Assembly (NCBI GenBank): GCA_022711665.1
Contig: JAKLEN010000003.1
Coordinates: 186,001-250,000 of the forward strand
DNA from: Acidobacteriota bacterium
GTDB taxonomy: Bacteria; Acidobacteriota; Aminicenantia; Aminicenantales; Saccharicenantaceae
Direction of reading: 5' to 3'
DNA length: 64,000 nucleotides
Part shown: positions 10,145 to 19,800 of the stretch, piece by piece
How the letters are laid out: each line of letters begins with the position of its first letter
How positions within the stretch are numbered: the stretch's first letter is position 1
Notes under the pieces: generated by a model
Seen by the model: the letters and a program-made list of their open reading frames with translations, nothing else
Database searches by the model: none
Told to the model about the DNA's origin: nothing
Made by a program: the position numbers and the translations under genes

Positions 10145-11362
10145 TCATGTCTCATGATAGCGGCCGTATTCCATCAGGGTCTCCCACCAGGCAATGATAT
10201 TCTCCGGCGGGACGCCCTCCTGGATCACGTGGATCGGCGCGAAGACGAATCCGCCGCCGGGGGCCAGGTCTTCGATGCGGCGGCGCGTTTCGTCGCGAAC
10301 TTGCCGGGGCGTTCCGAACGGTAAAACGTTCTGGGTATCGCAGCTTCCGCCCCAGATGGTCAGGTCTTTCCCGAACTCGCGCTTGAAACGTTTCGTGTCG
10401 TCCATCCCCCTGCAATTGACCTGCCAGGGATTGAGGATGTCAACGCCGGCCTCGATCAGGAGCGGCACGAACTCCCGGATCGCTCCGTCGCAGTGGAAGA
10501 AGATGAATATCTTGGTCCGGGCCCGGCTCTTGAGGAATTGGAAGAGCCGGCGGTGGTACGGCCAGATCAAGTCCTTGTACATCGCCACGGAGACCAGGGG
10601 GCCGGACTGGGTGCCCAGATCGTCGGCGGTCGAGAGGACCAGGGTGTGCCCGTCGAGCAGGTCGAGCACCCGGCCCCAATAGGCCGTCTTGACCTCGAGC
10701 TCCTTCGACATGATGGCGTGGACGACCGCGGGATCCGCGACCATATCCATGAAAAACTGCTCATACCCCCGCATCCACATGGCATGCTCCCACATGCCCG
10801 CATGCATCCGCTCGACGACCACGCCGCGGCGCTCCTGTTCGACGACCTGATCGACGCGCTGCCTGAGGCCTTCGAAACGGGAAGGATCGAGCGCGTCGGG
10901 CCAGGGGTAGCGCTCGATGTCAGCCACGGTCCGGCAGTCCGCCAGGGGGCTGAAGTAGAGGTCATAGTAATGCCCCCCCTGCCTGGGCATTTGCCAGCCT
11001 ATGCCGAACTCGTCGATCAAGCGGTCGTGATCGCCGACCCGGCCGAGGTCCCGGGCCAGCCCGGCCCGGCCCGGGGCGTTCGGCCGGACGCTTCGCACAT
11101 CCACCCTGAGCCGATCGCGCACGTCGTACCCGGTCTCGGCCATCTGCGTGACCCGATCGAGGACCCGGGCTTGGCCGGGCAGGCCGAGCACCTGGCGCAG
11201 CGCCGTCAGGGCGCGGACGTTGATGCCGGTGACCATAGAGCCGCCGAGGTCGAACGGAACACGGTCCGGCTCCCGATGATGCAGTGCCGCGTCCAGCCGC
11301 CGGTAGCTCGTCCATTCTTCGGCGCCGGAGACCGGCCGGGAGCCCTTATGAGCCGTCATCAT
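10145..11362 (-). CDS. Uroporphyrinogen decarboxylase/cobamide methyltransferase-family protein
   Basis: 405 residues with a URO-D-fold signature, but no sign of a true haem-pathway enzyme. The C-terminal half has FFHCDG (His290-Cys291) and GGSCDTQ (Cys341), a His/Cys/Cys set that could bind zinc as in MtaA/MtbA-type methylcobamide methyltransferases. The DTQNVLPFGTP motif is typical of URO-D-like proteins in glycan clusters. The start is ATG 11362 (or the adjacent ATG 11359): GGAGGG lies 3-7 bases away, and a longer frame upstream would overlap the sulfatase gene. The enzyme is cytosolic, with no signal. In this operon it could demethylate methylated sugars, but that is speculation; its substrate is unknown. 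Confidence 0.82.
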   Translation of the reverse strand: MMTAHKGSRPVSGAEEWTSYRRLDAALHHREPDRVPFDLGGSMVTGINVRALTALRQVLGLPGQARVLDRVTQMAETGYDVRDRLRVDVRSVRPNAPGRAGLARDLGRVGDHDRLIDEFGIGWQMPRQGGHYYDLYFSPLADCRTVADIERYPWPDALDPSRFEGLRQRVDQVVEQERRGVVVERMHAGMWEHAMWMRGYEQFFMDMVADPAVVHAIMSKELEVKTAYWGRVLDLLDGHTLVLSTADDLGTQSGPLVSVAMYKDLIWPYHRRLFQFLKSRARTKIFIFFHCDGAIREFVPLLIEAGVDILNPWQVNCRGMDDTKRFKREFGKDLTIWGGSCDTQNVLPFGTPRQVRDETRRRIEDLAPGGGFVFAPIHVIQEGVPPENIIAWWETLMEYGRYHET

Positions 11363-11399
11363 AAACCCTCCTTCAGGCCGCCTTACAGGCGTTTCGGGG

Positions 11400-12803
11400 C
11401 TACTTGAACTTGGCCTGGCCGTCGAGCAGGGCCTTGATCGTCCGGCCGCAGCGCTCCCGCAGCTCGGCCAGCACCCGGGCCTGGCCGGGATCGGCGGCCA
11501 AGTTCCTTTTCTCGTCCGGATCGGCCGCCAGATCGAATAGCTCGACATACTCGGGGTGGGCGGGATACTGGATGTATTTCCAGCGCTCGGTCCGGACGCA
11601 TTCGCTCCGCGGGATCTCCGGATGGTCCCAGAGCTCCTCGCAGAAGATCTCCGAACGCCAGGGCGGCGTTCTCCTTCCGAGAATGGGTTTCAGGCTGCGG
11701 CCCTGCGCCTGGGAGGGGAAGGGGACCCCGGCCAGGTCCATGAGGGTCGGCCCGAGGTCGATGTTCAGGACAAGGTCCCGCTTGACCAGTCCGCGGCTTT
11801 CGCGAGGTGCCCGCGGATCAAACACGACGAGGGGAACCCTGATCGACGGTTCGTACATCAGCCATTTGTCGGCGTAGCCCCGCTCCCCGAGGAAATAGCC
11901 GTTGTCCGACGTGTAGACGATGACGGTGTTCCCGTCGAGGCCGAGGCGGACGAGCTCGTCCCGGATCCGGCCGAGGACCATGTCAACGCCGCTGATCATC
12001 CGGTAGTAGCCCTTGACCATGGCCTGGAATTTTTCCGGCGTGTCGAACCGCCAGCTCCAGCGCGTCCGGCTCATCGTGTTCTTCAGGAAAGCGGGCTGGG
12101 CTTCGTAGTATTCCGGCGCCGCCATCCCGGGGACGGGGATATCGACGTCCCGATACAGGCCGTCAACGGCCGGCGGCCAGAAATATTGCCTGGGATCTCC
12201 GTCGTCGGCGTGCGGAGCCCAGGGGCACCAGACCAGGCAGAAGGGCTTGCCAGGTTCGACGCCGCGGAGGAAATCGATGACCTGATCGCCTTCGACCTCG
12301 GTCATGTGGCGTTCGACCCCGCCGATCGTCTGGACGTGCGGGAGGCCGTCCAAATGCTTGACGTCGAACATCCCGGCGGGGACATCCTTGTCCACGGCCA
12401 CGCCGAATTTGCCGACGAAACCCGTCCGGTACCCCGCTCGCCGGAGCCGCACCGGGAAGCTGATGTCGATGAATGCCCGGCCGAGCGGCGGCTTGGTGAA
12501 CGTGTAAGCGTGGGTCCGCTCGTACGTTCCGGTCAGGATGCTGGCCCGGCTGGCGGCGCAGATCGGCGTCGTCACGAAAGCCCGGTCGAAACGGATCCCT
12601 TCGGCCGCGAGCCGGTCGACGTTCGGCGTCCGGATGATCCGATTGCCGGCGCAGCCGAGCGTATCGAACCTCTGGTCGTCGGTCACTACCAAGAGGAAGT
12701 TCGGCCGGGCCGGCGCTCCCGTCCCGGGCCCGCAGCCGCGGCCGAGCGCCAGGGCTCCCAGCCCGGCGGCGGATGCGCCGAGGAATTCCCGGCGGGTCAG
12801 CAT
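11400..12803 (-). CDS. S1 family sulfatase, Tat lipoprotein-like (sulfatase 2)
   Basis: 467 residues. The N-terminus MLTRREFLGASAAG is a Tat signal and ends in LGRGC, so Cys24 could be lipidated after Tat export. The sulfatase core starts NFLLVVTDDQRFDTLGC (metal Asp pair). The modification site is Cys82 in ICAASRASILTG, a C-x-A-x-R form, which anaerobic maturases accept as well as C-x-P-x-R. VIVYTSDNGYFLGERG is the second metal/substrate block. It sits between the GH106-like gene and the URO-D-like gene on the same strand with 37-bp gaps, consistent with one transcript. It is an iduronate-2-sulfatase-like subtype by overall pattern; substrate is unknown. Confidence 0.92.
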   Translation of the reverse strand: MLTRREFLGASAAGLGALALGRGCGPGTGAPARPNFLLVVTDDQRFDTLGCAGNRIIRTPNVDRLAAEGIRFDRAFVTTPICAASRASILTGTYERTHAYTFTKPPLGRAFIDISFPVRLRRAGYRTGFVGKFGVAVDKDVPAGMFDVKHLDGLPHVQTIGGVERHMTEVEGDQVIDFLRGVEPGKPFCLVWCPWAPHADDGDPRQYFWPPAVDGLYRDVDIPVPGMAAPEYYEAQPAFLKNTMSRTRWSWRFDTPEKFQAMVKGYYRMISGVDMVLGRIRDELVRLGLDGNTVIVYTSDNGYFLGERGYADKWLMYEPSIRVPLVVFDPRAPRESRGLVKRDLVLNIDLGPTLMDLAGVPFPSQAQGRSLKPILGRRTPPWRSEIFCEELWDHPEIPRSECVRTERWKYIQYPAHPEYVELFDLAADPDEKRNLAADPGQARVLAELRERCGRTIKALLDGQAKFK

Positions 12804-12840
12804 GACGGGCCGGCCTCCCTTGGGCCCTTGATGGATGGGG

Positions 12841-15800
12841 TCAAGGCGAACCGTCCGTTTCAGCCTGGGATCTCAGGGCCGGATCGAGGCGCACCGGGGG
12901 CGTGATGATCCGGACCGGCCCGAACAGGCCCGATCTCATCAAGGGCGGCATCTCCGTGTAGACGGGACGCGTCTTCCCGAGCGGGACCCGGCCGTAGGAG
13001 CTGTCCGATGTCGGGTCCGTCTGGATCCGGTCGAGGTTGCTTCGGGTGAATCGTTCCGATCCGGGCCTCAGCGAATCGGCATTCAGCCGGTTGGCCCAGA
13101 GATTGGCAACCCGTATCTCCAGCCGGTTCGAGCCGCTCCGAACGGCTCCGGAGATCTCGACCCGATAGGGCGGCAGCCAGACCACCCCGAGGCGCTTCCC
13201 GTTGACGGCCACCTCGGCGATCTCGGCCAGGTCGCCCAGCTGGAGGAACAGTCGGCCCCCCGAGGCCATGGCGGACGGCAGTTCGAACGTCGTCCGATAC
13301 GTCGCGATCCCCGAGAAGGCCCGGATCCCCGCGTCGCTCGACTCGGTCCAGCTCTCAAGCCGCTCGAATGTCGCGGTTCTCGGCGCCCCCCAGCCTTCGG
13401 GGAACTCGACCTTCCAGGGCCCGTTGATGGTCAGGGCCGCGGGATCGGCCGACGGCGGGAACGTGTCCCGGGACAACGGATCAAGCTTCGTTCGGTCGGA
13501 CGGCTCAGCCTTCCGGAATACGACGAAAACCGATCCCAGGGGCCCCAGCTCCACGCGAAGTTCGGTCCTGCCCCCCGCGACGGTCGTCCAGCCGCGGCAG
13601 GCGCTCCGTCGCCCGGAATCCGGCCGCCAGAATTCGGGAGCCAGCCCTTGGGCCTCCGCGGCGACCCTGAACCGACAGGTCAGACCCTGCGGCTGCCTCG
13701 TGGCGTTGCGGAGGAAGTAGATCTCCGCATCCTTGGTCCTCCGATGGACGAAGTCCAGCGGGCCCAGGTCCCCTTCGGGGCGCCCGGCGATCTCGAGGTC
13801 GGGACCGACTCCGACCGCCCGGAGCGCAGCGCTCCTGTCGCCGGCGACGACGAACCGTCCCCGGCCGATGGGCCGGATCCGGACCTCCGAGCCGTCCGGC
13901 CGGTCCGACGTTTCGCCTTCCCCCCAGAGCCCGTCGGCCAATCGCCGGATCACCCGGTCCTTCTCTTCCCGGCCCTGCAGGCCCGGGCAGCGTGCCGGCC
14001 TTCGGCGGCCGATGACCGTGGCCCCGTTGACGACCAGCTCTTGGATCTTTTTCAAGACCTCAGAAGGGATATGGTCCTGCTCCGGAAGCACGAGGGCCGC
14101 GTAGCTCGTCCCGTCAGGCAGCACGATCCGCCCCTCTTCCACCTGCATGCGGCGCAGGATCACGTCCGACGAACACACGTCGTAATCGTTCGACGGTCCG
14201 AGGCCCTCCAATCGCGGTTTCTCGGGCACATCGCACAGCGGAGGATGGAAGTTCGGCGCCTGATCGCCGTAGAAATAGCACACGTCGGCGACGAACCAGC
14301 CCTGGCGCAGCATGTAGGAGCACCGCGCCAGGTAGTCCATCAGGCCGCGGGCCATCGGCCACCAGGTCGCCGCGGGATTGATATCCGTGCCGGCGTGGTA
14401 GGCCCATCCCGGAAGCCCCGCCTCCGGCGGCGAGCTCGCGAACGCGTGCAGGGAGAAGGAATTCAGGCCCTCGCAGAGCGCCCGGTCGGCGATCTCCTTG
14501 TGAGCCAGGGGGCCGTCGATCCAACGGCGCCAGGTCGTGAAGGACTCCGCGTCGACCAGACGCTTGTCGTAAACATGCGCGGCCGAAGCGATCTCCTTGA
14601 CCAGGAAGATGCCGCGGTGCCGGATCCAGAACTCCCCGCGGGGGATATCGACGGCCCCGAGGGCCGTGATCCCGTCCACCGGATTGGAATCCCAGATCGG
14701 AGGCCCCGGCCCGCCGGCTTCGGCGATCAGCTCCACTCCGTAGGAATGGAGGAGCCTCCGGCCGGTCTCGTAATGAGATTCGATCAGCCGGTCGCTGACC
14801 GTCTTGCGCCAATCGTACAGGAACCGTTCCTGGGCGCCTTGATCGGCGAGCTTCCAGCCCGCCAGAAGCGGCAGGAACCGGACCACCGGATAGCCCGTCC
14901 GGCGCTCGAATTCGCCGGCCATGGATTCGCTCCAGGGCGTGAACCCGTCGAGTTCCATGCTGTCGAACTCCATCGTCCGGAAGCTGGTGCCCTCGAACGA
15001 GTCCCGCCCCAGCTCCTTCAAGATGACGGTGACGATATGACGAAGATGGAATTCGGTGGCCCGGGGATCGAAGAAGTCGATCATGGGGCCGCCCGAATTC
15101 GGGCTGGGCACGATCAGCTGCTGCCCGTGGTTCGCGCAGACGAAACGGAGGATCGTCCATTTGCCGGCGGGGACGTCCCAGCGTACCCGGCCGGCGGCGT
15201 CGACCCTGTTCGAGAGGTCGACGACCCGGCCCGGATCGGCGATGGTCCTCGATCCGTCCTGCGGCACCGCCAGCACGGCCACTTCTCTCAGATAGACGGG
15301 CCTGCCGTGTTCATCGCGAGGACAAAGCTCCGGCAGCTCGGGGAGCGGTAATCCCTCATAAAAGCGCTTTGGCCCCGTGACGGTGGTCGCGGAGTGGTAG
15401 AGGCCTTTCCCTGCGTGTTCCGGCGGGATCCAGCTCCCGCCCGCGTTCCAGCCGCTCGAAGCCACCAGGCCGACCCGCAATCCGAGCCGGTCCGCCTCGC
15501 GGATCGCATGGGCGATCAGACGTGCGGATTCCGGGCCGAGGAACGCGGGGCCGGCAGGCACCCGTCCGTCGGGGTCGGCGGCCGCCGCCACGTCCCAGAT
15601 CTCGCCGCCGCGCATGCCGCTCCGGGCCATCGCCTCCAGGTCGCGGGTGATCTGCTCCTTCGTGATCGATCCGTTGAGCCAAGCCCAAAAGCACCCGGGC
15701 CGGACTTCAACCGGCGGATCGGCGAACACGGAGGGCGAGAGCCGGTCTTCGCTCCGGGCCGGCCTTTGAAGCTCGCCGGAGAGGCCCCTCGCGGAGGGGA

Positions 15801-15918
15801 CGGCTGAGGCGAGCCCCCTGAACGGCCAGTCTCCGCTTTGCAGCATGATCGCCGCGAGCAAGATCCGCCCGATCCGGCGGGCCAGCCTGGACCTGTCGTT
15901 TCTCTGCGAGCCGCTCAT
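12841..15918 (-). CDS. GH106-like alpha-L-rhamnosidase, secreted (copy 1)
   Basis: 1025 residues. A signal peptide lies near the start (RIGRILLAAIMLQSG), then the GH106-type opening (PGCFWAWLNGSITKEQITRDLE, shown in part, about 75-95) and a TIM barrel rich in Trp/Glu. A C-terminal galactose-binding jelly roll (LQLGDLAEIAEVAVNGKRLG, about 920-940) ends the protein. GH106 enzymes remove alpha-L-rhamnose from complex glycans such as pectin RG-II. The ATG at 15918 overlaps the kinase stop by four bases (ATGA), so translation is coupled. A paralogue lies in the divergent operon (23053-25896). Assignment to GH106 rests on motif resemblance; a related unclassified family is possible. Confidence 0.82.
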   Translation of the reverse strand: MSGSQRNDRSRLARRIGRILLAAIMLQSGDWPFRGLASAVPSARGLSGELQRPARSEDRLSPSVFADPPVEVRPGCFWAWLNGSITKEQITRDLEAMARSGMRGGEIWDVAAAADPDGRVPAGPAFLGPESARLIAHAIREADRLGLRVGLVASSGWNAGGSWIPPEHAGKGLYHSATTVTGPKRFYEGLPLPELPELCPRDEHGRPVYLREVAVLAVPQDGSRTIADPGRVVDLSNRVDAAGRVRWDVPAGKWTILRFVCANHGQQLIVPSPNSGGPMIDFFDPRATEFHLRHIVTVILKELGRDSFEGTSFRTMEFDSMELDGFTPWSESMAGEFERRTGYPVVRFLPLLAGWKLADQGAQERFLYDWRKTVSDRLIESHYETGRRLLHSYGVELIAEAGGPGPPIWDSNPVDGITALGAVDIPRGEFWIRHRGIFLVKEIASAAHVYDKRLVDAESFTTWRRWIDGPLAHKEIADRALCEGLNSFSLHAFASSPPEAGLPGWAYHAGTDINPAATWWPMARGLMDYLARCSYMLRQGWFVADVCYFYGDQAPNFHPPLCDVPEKPRLEGLGPSNDYDVCSSDVILRRMQVEEGRIVLPDGTSYAALVLPEQDHIPSEVLKKIQELVVNGATVIGRRRPARCPGLQGREEKDRVIRRLADGLWGEGETSDRPDGSEVRIRPIGRGRFVVAGDRSAALRAVGVGPDLEIAGRPEGDLGPLDFVHRRTKDAEIYFLRNATRQPQGLTCRFRVAAEAQGLAPEFWRPDSGRRSACRGWTTVAGGRTELRVELGPLGSVFVVFRKAEPSDRTKLDPLSRDTFPPSADPAALTINGPWKVEFPEGWGAPRTATFERLESWTESSDAGIRAFSGIATYRTTFELPSAMASGGRLFLQLGDLAEIAEVAVNGKRLGVVWLPPYRVEISGAVRSGSNRLEIRVANLWANRLNADSLRPGSERFTRSNLDRIQTDPTSDSSYGRVPLGKTRPVYTEMPPLMRSGLFGPVRIITPPVRLDPALRSQAETDGSP

Positions 15919-16808
15919 GGTTGGGCCCGATCGGCCATCTCGGCCGGCAGCTCCGGCCAGGCCCCTTTGCGGGAACAGACGAAGGCGGCGACCCGGTTGG
16001 CCCGTTCGCCGATCTCCGCCCAGCCCCGATGCCTCAACATCCCCATGACCAGGGCCGCCGTGAAGGCGTCGCCCGCTCCGACCGTGTCGGCCGTCTCGAC
16101 GGGACGGCCGGGCGTGCTGAGATCGACGCCGCGGCCGAAAAGGCGGCTTCCCGAGGGGCCCTTCGTGACTGCGATCAGGGTGAGGGGATAAGCCTCGAGC
16201 AGTCCGGCGAGGACACGGTCTTCGGGGCCTGGAAGCGACAGCATCCCGCCGACCGTCGTGAGCTCCTCGTCGTTCAGCTTCAGCACGGTGGCTCGTTCGA
16301 GAAGGCTGCGCACGACCTCCCGGCTGAAATACGATTGCCTCAAGTTGAGGTCGAGGACCCGCAGGCAGTCCGGCCTTGTCGCGTCCAGGAAGGCTCCGAT
16401 CACGGCCCGGCTGACCGGGGACCGTTGGGCCAGCGAACCGAAGCAGACGGCGTCGGCCCGGGCCGCGAGCCCGGCGATCTCCGCCGTCCAGGGGATGACG
16501 TCCCAGGCCACCCCTTCGTGGATGGTGTACCGAGGGATCCCGGCGGCATCCAGCGCGACCGTGACCGTTCCGGTCGGGACACCGCTCAGGACCGCGATGC
16601 CGCTCCTGTCGAGCCCGCGGCGGCCGAGCTCTTCAAGGATCTCCCGCCCGGGCCGGTCGTCGCCGACGGCGCTGACGATCACGCCCGACGCGCCCAGCGC
16701 CCGGGCGTGGACGGCGAAATTGGCCGGGGCCCCGCCCATCTGCCGGCCGTCCGGAAGGAGGTCCCAGAGTATCTCCCCGATGCCGACGACGAGAGGCGGC
16801 GCGCTCAT
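15915..16808 (-). CDS. PfkB family carbohydrate kinase (fructokinase-like)
   Basis: 297-residue ribokinase/PfkB-fold sugar kinase, cytosolic. The N-terminal GEILWDLLPDGRQMGGAPAN block (shown whole) is the sugar-binding GG motif region typical of fructokinases. The C-terminal DTVGAGDAF contains the catalytic Asp and anion hole. It phosphorylates a free hexose or related sugar with ATP. As the first gene of the leftward operon it gives that operon a cytosolic step after the extracellular hydrolases. The start ATG 16808 is 28 bases from the predicted transcription start; the ribosome site (AGGGA, about 12 bases upstream) is weak. Sugar specificity cannot be assigned from sequence. Confidence 0.88.
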   Translation of the reverse strand: MSAPPLVVGIGEILWDLLPDGRQMGGAPANFAVHARALGASGVIVSAVGDDRPGREILEELGRRGLDRSGIAVLSGVPTGTVTVALDAAGIPRYTIHEGVAWDVIPWTAEIAGLAARADAVCFGSLAQRSPVSRAVIGAFLDATRPDCLRVLDLNLRQSYFSREVVRSLLERATVLKLNDEELTTVGGMLSLPGPEDRVLAGLLEAYPLTLIAVTKGPSGSRLFGRGVDLSTPGRPVETADTVGAGDAFTAALVMGMLRHRGWAEIGERANRVAAFVCSRKGAWPELPAEMADRAQP

Positions 16809-16818
16809 GCGGATATCA

Positions 16819-16837
16819 TTCCCTGGAGTTTCCCTGG
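16819..16837. repeat. Tandem 8-bp direct repeat in the divergent promoter
   Basis: TTCCCTGG occurs at 16819-16826 and again at 16830-16837, an 11-bp period or about one helical turn. The repeat overlaps the -35 of the rightward promoter and the start region of the leftward transcript. Its position and spacing suit a regulator binding two half-sites on one DNA face. No regulator gene lies next to it. Confidence 0.4.
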
Positions 16838-16852
16838 GATTTATTCTATAAT
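16824..16852 (+). promoter_or_regulatory. Sigma-70-type promoter for the rightward glycan operon
   Basis: TGGAGT at 16824-16829 and a perfect TATAAT at 16847-16852 are separated by 17 bp. The predicted transcription start is near 16859, 16 bases before ATG 16875. The -10 overlaps that of the leftward promoter, so the two should compete. Confidence 0.6.
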
Positions 16853-16871
16853 CATTTCTTATTTAAGGCAA
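16843..16871 (-). promoter_or_regulatory. Sigma-70-type promoter for the leftward glycan operon
   Basis: On the minus strand TTGCCT (16871-16866) and TAGAAT (16848-16843) are separated by exactly 17 bp. The predicted start is near 16836, 28 bases before the kinase ATG at 16808. Its -10 shares bases 16847-16848 with the rightward -10. Confidence 0.55.
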
Positions 16872-16874
16872 GAA

Positions 16875-19800
16875 ATGAAGGCTTTTTCCTTGCGAGTCCT
16901 GGTCGCGGTTCTCCTGATCGTCTCCCTTTCAAGGGGTGGAGCCGTTTCGCCGAGGGCCGCCGCGGCCGGCGCTTGCCCGTCTTTAGAGAACGATGCGCTG
17001 GCCCTGGTCATGGCCGGATCGGACCGCTTACTGCTGACCAACAAGCTCAGCGGCCGGTCCTATGATGTTCTCGCCGCCCCGTTCGAGTTCCTTTTCGAGA
17101 TCGGGGGGCGGACGCTTTCCGCCGTCTCGGGCGATTTCGTCCGGTCCTCCGTTCACAGGCCCTCCGCGGACCTCCTGCGAATCCGTTTCGATGGACAGGG
17201 GGATCTCGCGGGGCTGGCCGTCGAAGCGGATTACCGTTTGGCGCCCCGGAGTTGGTATGTCCGCAAGCTCCTCAGGGTCCTCAACGGCCGGACCGTTCCG
17301 ATCATCGTCCGGGACGCCACCGTCGACGCCATACGGATCAAGGACGTCCCCCTGCCCAAAGAGCCGGAGAATCCGGTCTTCCTGGACGGCCAGCTCTTCT
17401 GGGGGCTGGAGTGGCCGATCGCCGAAGCCGGCGTGCGAGACGGGCGCTTCGCTCTCGGCCATTTCCCCGCGGCGGAGGTTCCGCCCCGCGGGACCTGGAC
17501 GAGCAAGACCAGCGGCTTCGGCGTCTCCGCGCCGGGGCGCGTTGAAGAGGCCTTCGGCCGGTATATCCAGGACATCCGGGCCAACCGCGCGGACTTCACC
17601 ACGTTCTATTTCGACTGGCTCTGTCACGACAACTCCGGACCCCGGGAGTCCGAAGTGTCGGCCAACTTCGCGGCCCTGCGGCGGCTCAAGGAGCTCTACG
17701 GCCTGCGGTTCGACATCTACAATTCCGACGCCGGCCTGGTCGAGTCCCAGGGGACCTATTATCCGCAGTTCAAGGCCAACTTCCTGTCTCGGTTCCCGGC
17801 CGGAATGAAGCCCCTGGCCGAGGGGTCGAAGGCGCTCGGGATGCGGCTCGGCCTCTGGCTCGGTCCGGACGGCTTCGGCGAGAGGCCCGAGGAGATGGCC
17901 GCCCGCCGGGAGCAGCTCCTGTCCTGGGTCCGGGACTTCAATGTCGGCCTGTTCAAGCTTGATACCGTCGTCTCGGAGATCGCCCACCCGGACAAGTATG
18001 TCCTTGAGAAGAAGTACCAGAGCCTGGCCGACGCCCTGGCCGAGGCCCGGCGCATCGACCCCGGATTCATCGCGATCAATCACCGCATCAACAACTCGCC
18101 CTATATGCTGACCATCACGGACTGTCTTCTCTGGCGCGGCGAGGAGACCTATATCGACGTCCACATCGGCAACGAGACGGCCAGCCTTTACAACCGCGAC
18201 TGCTCCATCGGCCGCGAGCTGAGCTCAGAGTTCTTCGGGACGCCCTTCCGGCAGTTCGAGGACCACGGCATCTGCTTCAACAGCTGCCTCGAGAAGTGGG
18301 AGGACGACCTGGCGGCCCAGGCCTTCGGCCGCGCCTCGGTGCTCTCGCCCGAGATGTACGGGACGTTCTTCTTCCTCGCCGACGAGGACTATCCGCGCCT
18401 GGCCCGCCTGATCCAGCTCCACGAGCAGCTCGAACCGCTGCTCAGGAACGCTTACCCGCTGCCGGGCGGGGACATCGCCCACGCCGACGGTTCGTCGTCC
18501 CTCGTGCTCGTCCGCAACATGACCTGGGAGCCGGTGCTGAAGTCGATCCCCCTCGACGCCTCGATCGGCCTTGCGGCCGCGCCCGGCGCGCCGCTGACCG
18601 TGCGGCAGCGCCATCCCTGGGAGATGGTGATGAAGCGGGCGGGTGAGGGGGCCGTCGCCGGCGGGATGCTCCAGGTCGAGCTGGACCCCTTCAGTCTGAA
18701 GCTCATCCAGGTCGATACGGCGCCCCCGGCCGAGCCGCTCGTGGCCGGAATCCCCTACGAGATCGTGCCCGGGCCCGACGCCCGGAGCTTCGGCATCAAG
18801 CTTCTCGGAACGCCGGGGCAAAAAGCCGAGGTGTCATTCCTCGATTTCGGGGACCGCACCGTGCGGACGGGCTCCGGCAAGCCGGTTCCGGCCGGGGACA
18901 GGCCCTGGCGGATCGCCTTCCCCGGGACACCGCCGGCCGGACCGTCCTTCGCCCGGCTGGGCGATTTCCGGGACGATCCCGCCGCGGCCTCGGACGGGGC
19001 CCGGCTGGCGGAGCTGGCCAAGTTCGGCATCGACGACGACGCTCTCGAGATCCGGGAGATGGCCCGATTGAAGAGGGAGCCGTCGAAGCTGCCCGAGATC
19101 GAGGCCTGCCGGGCCTATATGTGGAACAAGGTCGCGGCCGCCGAGGGGACCTTTCTCAACGCCTTCGACGGCGATCCCGCGACGCGCTGGAGCGACGGAT
19201 TTCCGCGCCGCAGCCCGTTCACGGGCAGCCCGGCCGCCTATCGGAGCGAGACGTCCCTCTGGCGCATCGACCTTGGCCGGCTGACCGATCTGGCGAAGAT
19301 CGAGTTGCGCGTCGTCCGCCGGACGGACGCGGCCTTTCTCGAGGCCGTCGAAACATCCCCCGATCTGAGGACCTGGCGGAGGGCCGACGGCCTGAGCCTG
19401 GCCGCGGCCGAGAGCATCCCGGCCGCCGCTTCGCTCATACAGCGCGGCCGAACGATCAGGATCTTCGATGTCGACGCGGGCGACATGAGGCCCGCCGCGA
19501 TCGCCGTCCCGCTTCCGGGCGGCCCTTGCCGCTACGTCCGGATCAGGGGCCGCAACTTCGGCGTCTCGGAGATCCTGGGCTACGACCGGGCGGGGCGGCC
19601 CCTGGACCGGAGCGGCTGGCGGGCCACCAACTTCCTGGGAGAGACGGCCCTCCCGCGCCGCGTCCTGTCCGCGGTCCACGTCCCGGCCGACGCAACCCCC
19701 GGGCGCGAGTACGCCGTCGCCGTCACGGCCGGTCCGGCGAAGTTCGATCCGGTCGACGGCGTCTACGTCGTGGCCCTCGTCGACGGCCGCCCCGTCGTCC

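Noticed and set aside
12835..15351. Plus-strand frame of 838 codons opposite the GH106-like gene
   Set aside because: Antisense shadow; no ribosome site, no domain, and Arg/Pro/Gly-rich composition.
15921..16874. Upstream extension of the GH36-like gene
   Set aside because: The extension lies opposite the kinase gene and in the divergent promoter. A signal peptide and promoter place the start at ATG 16875.
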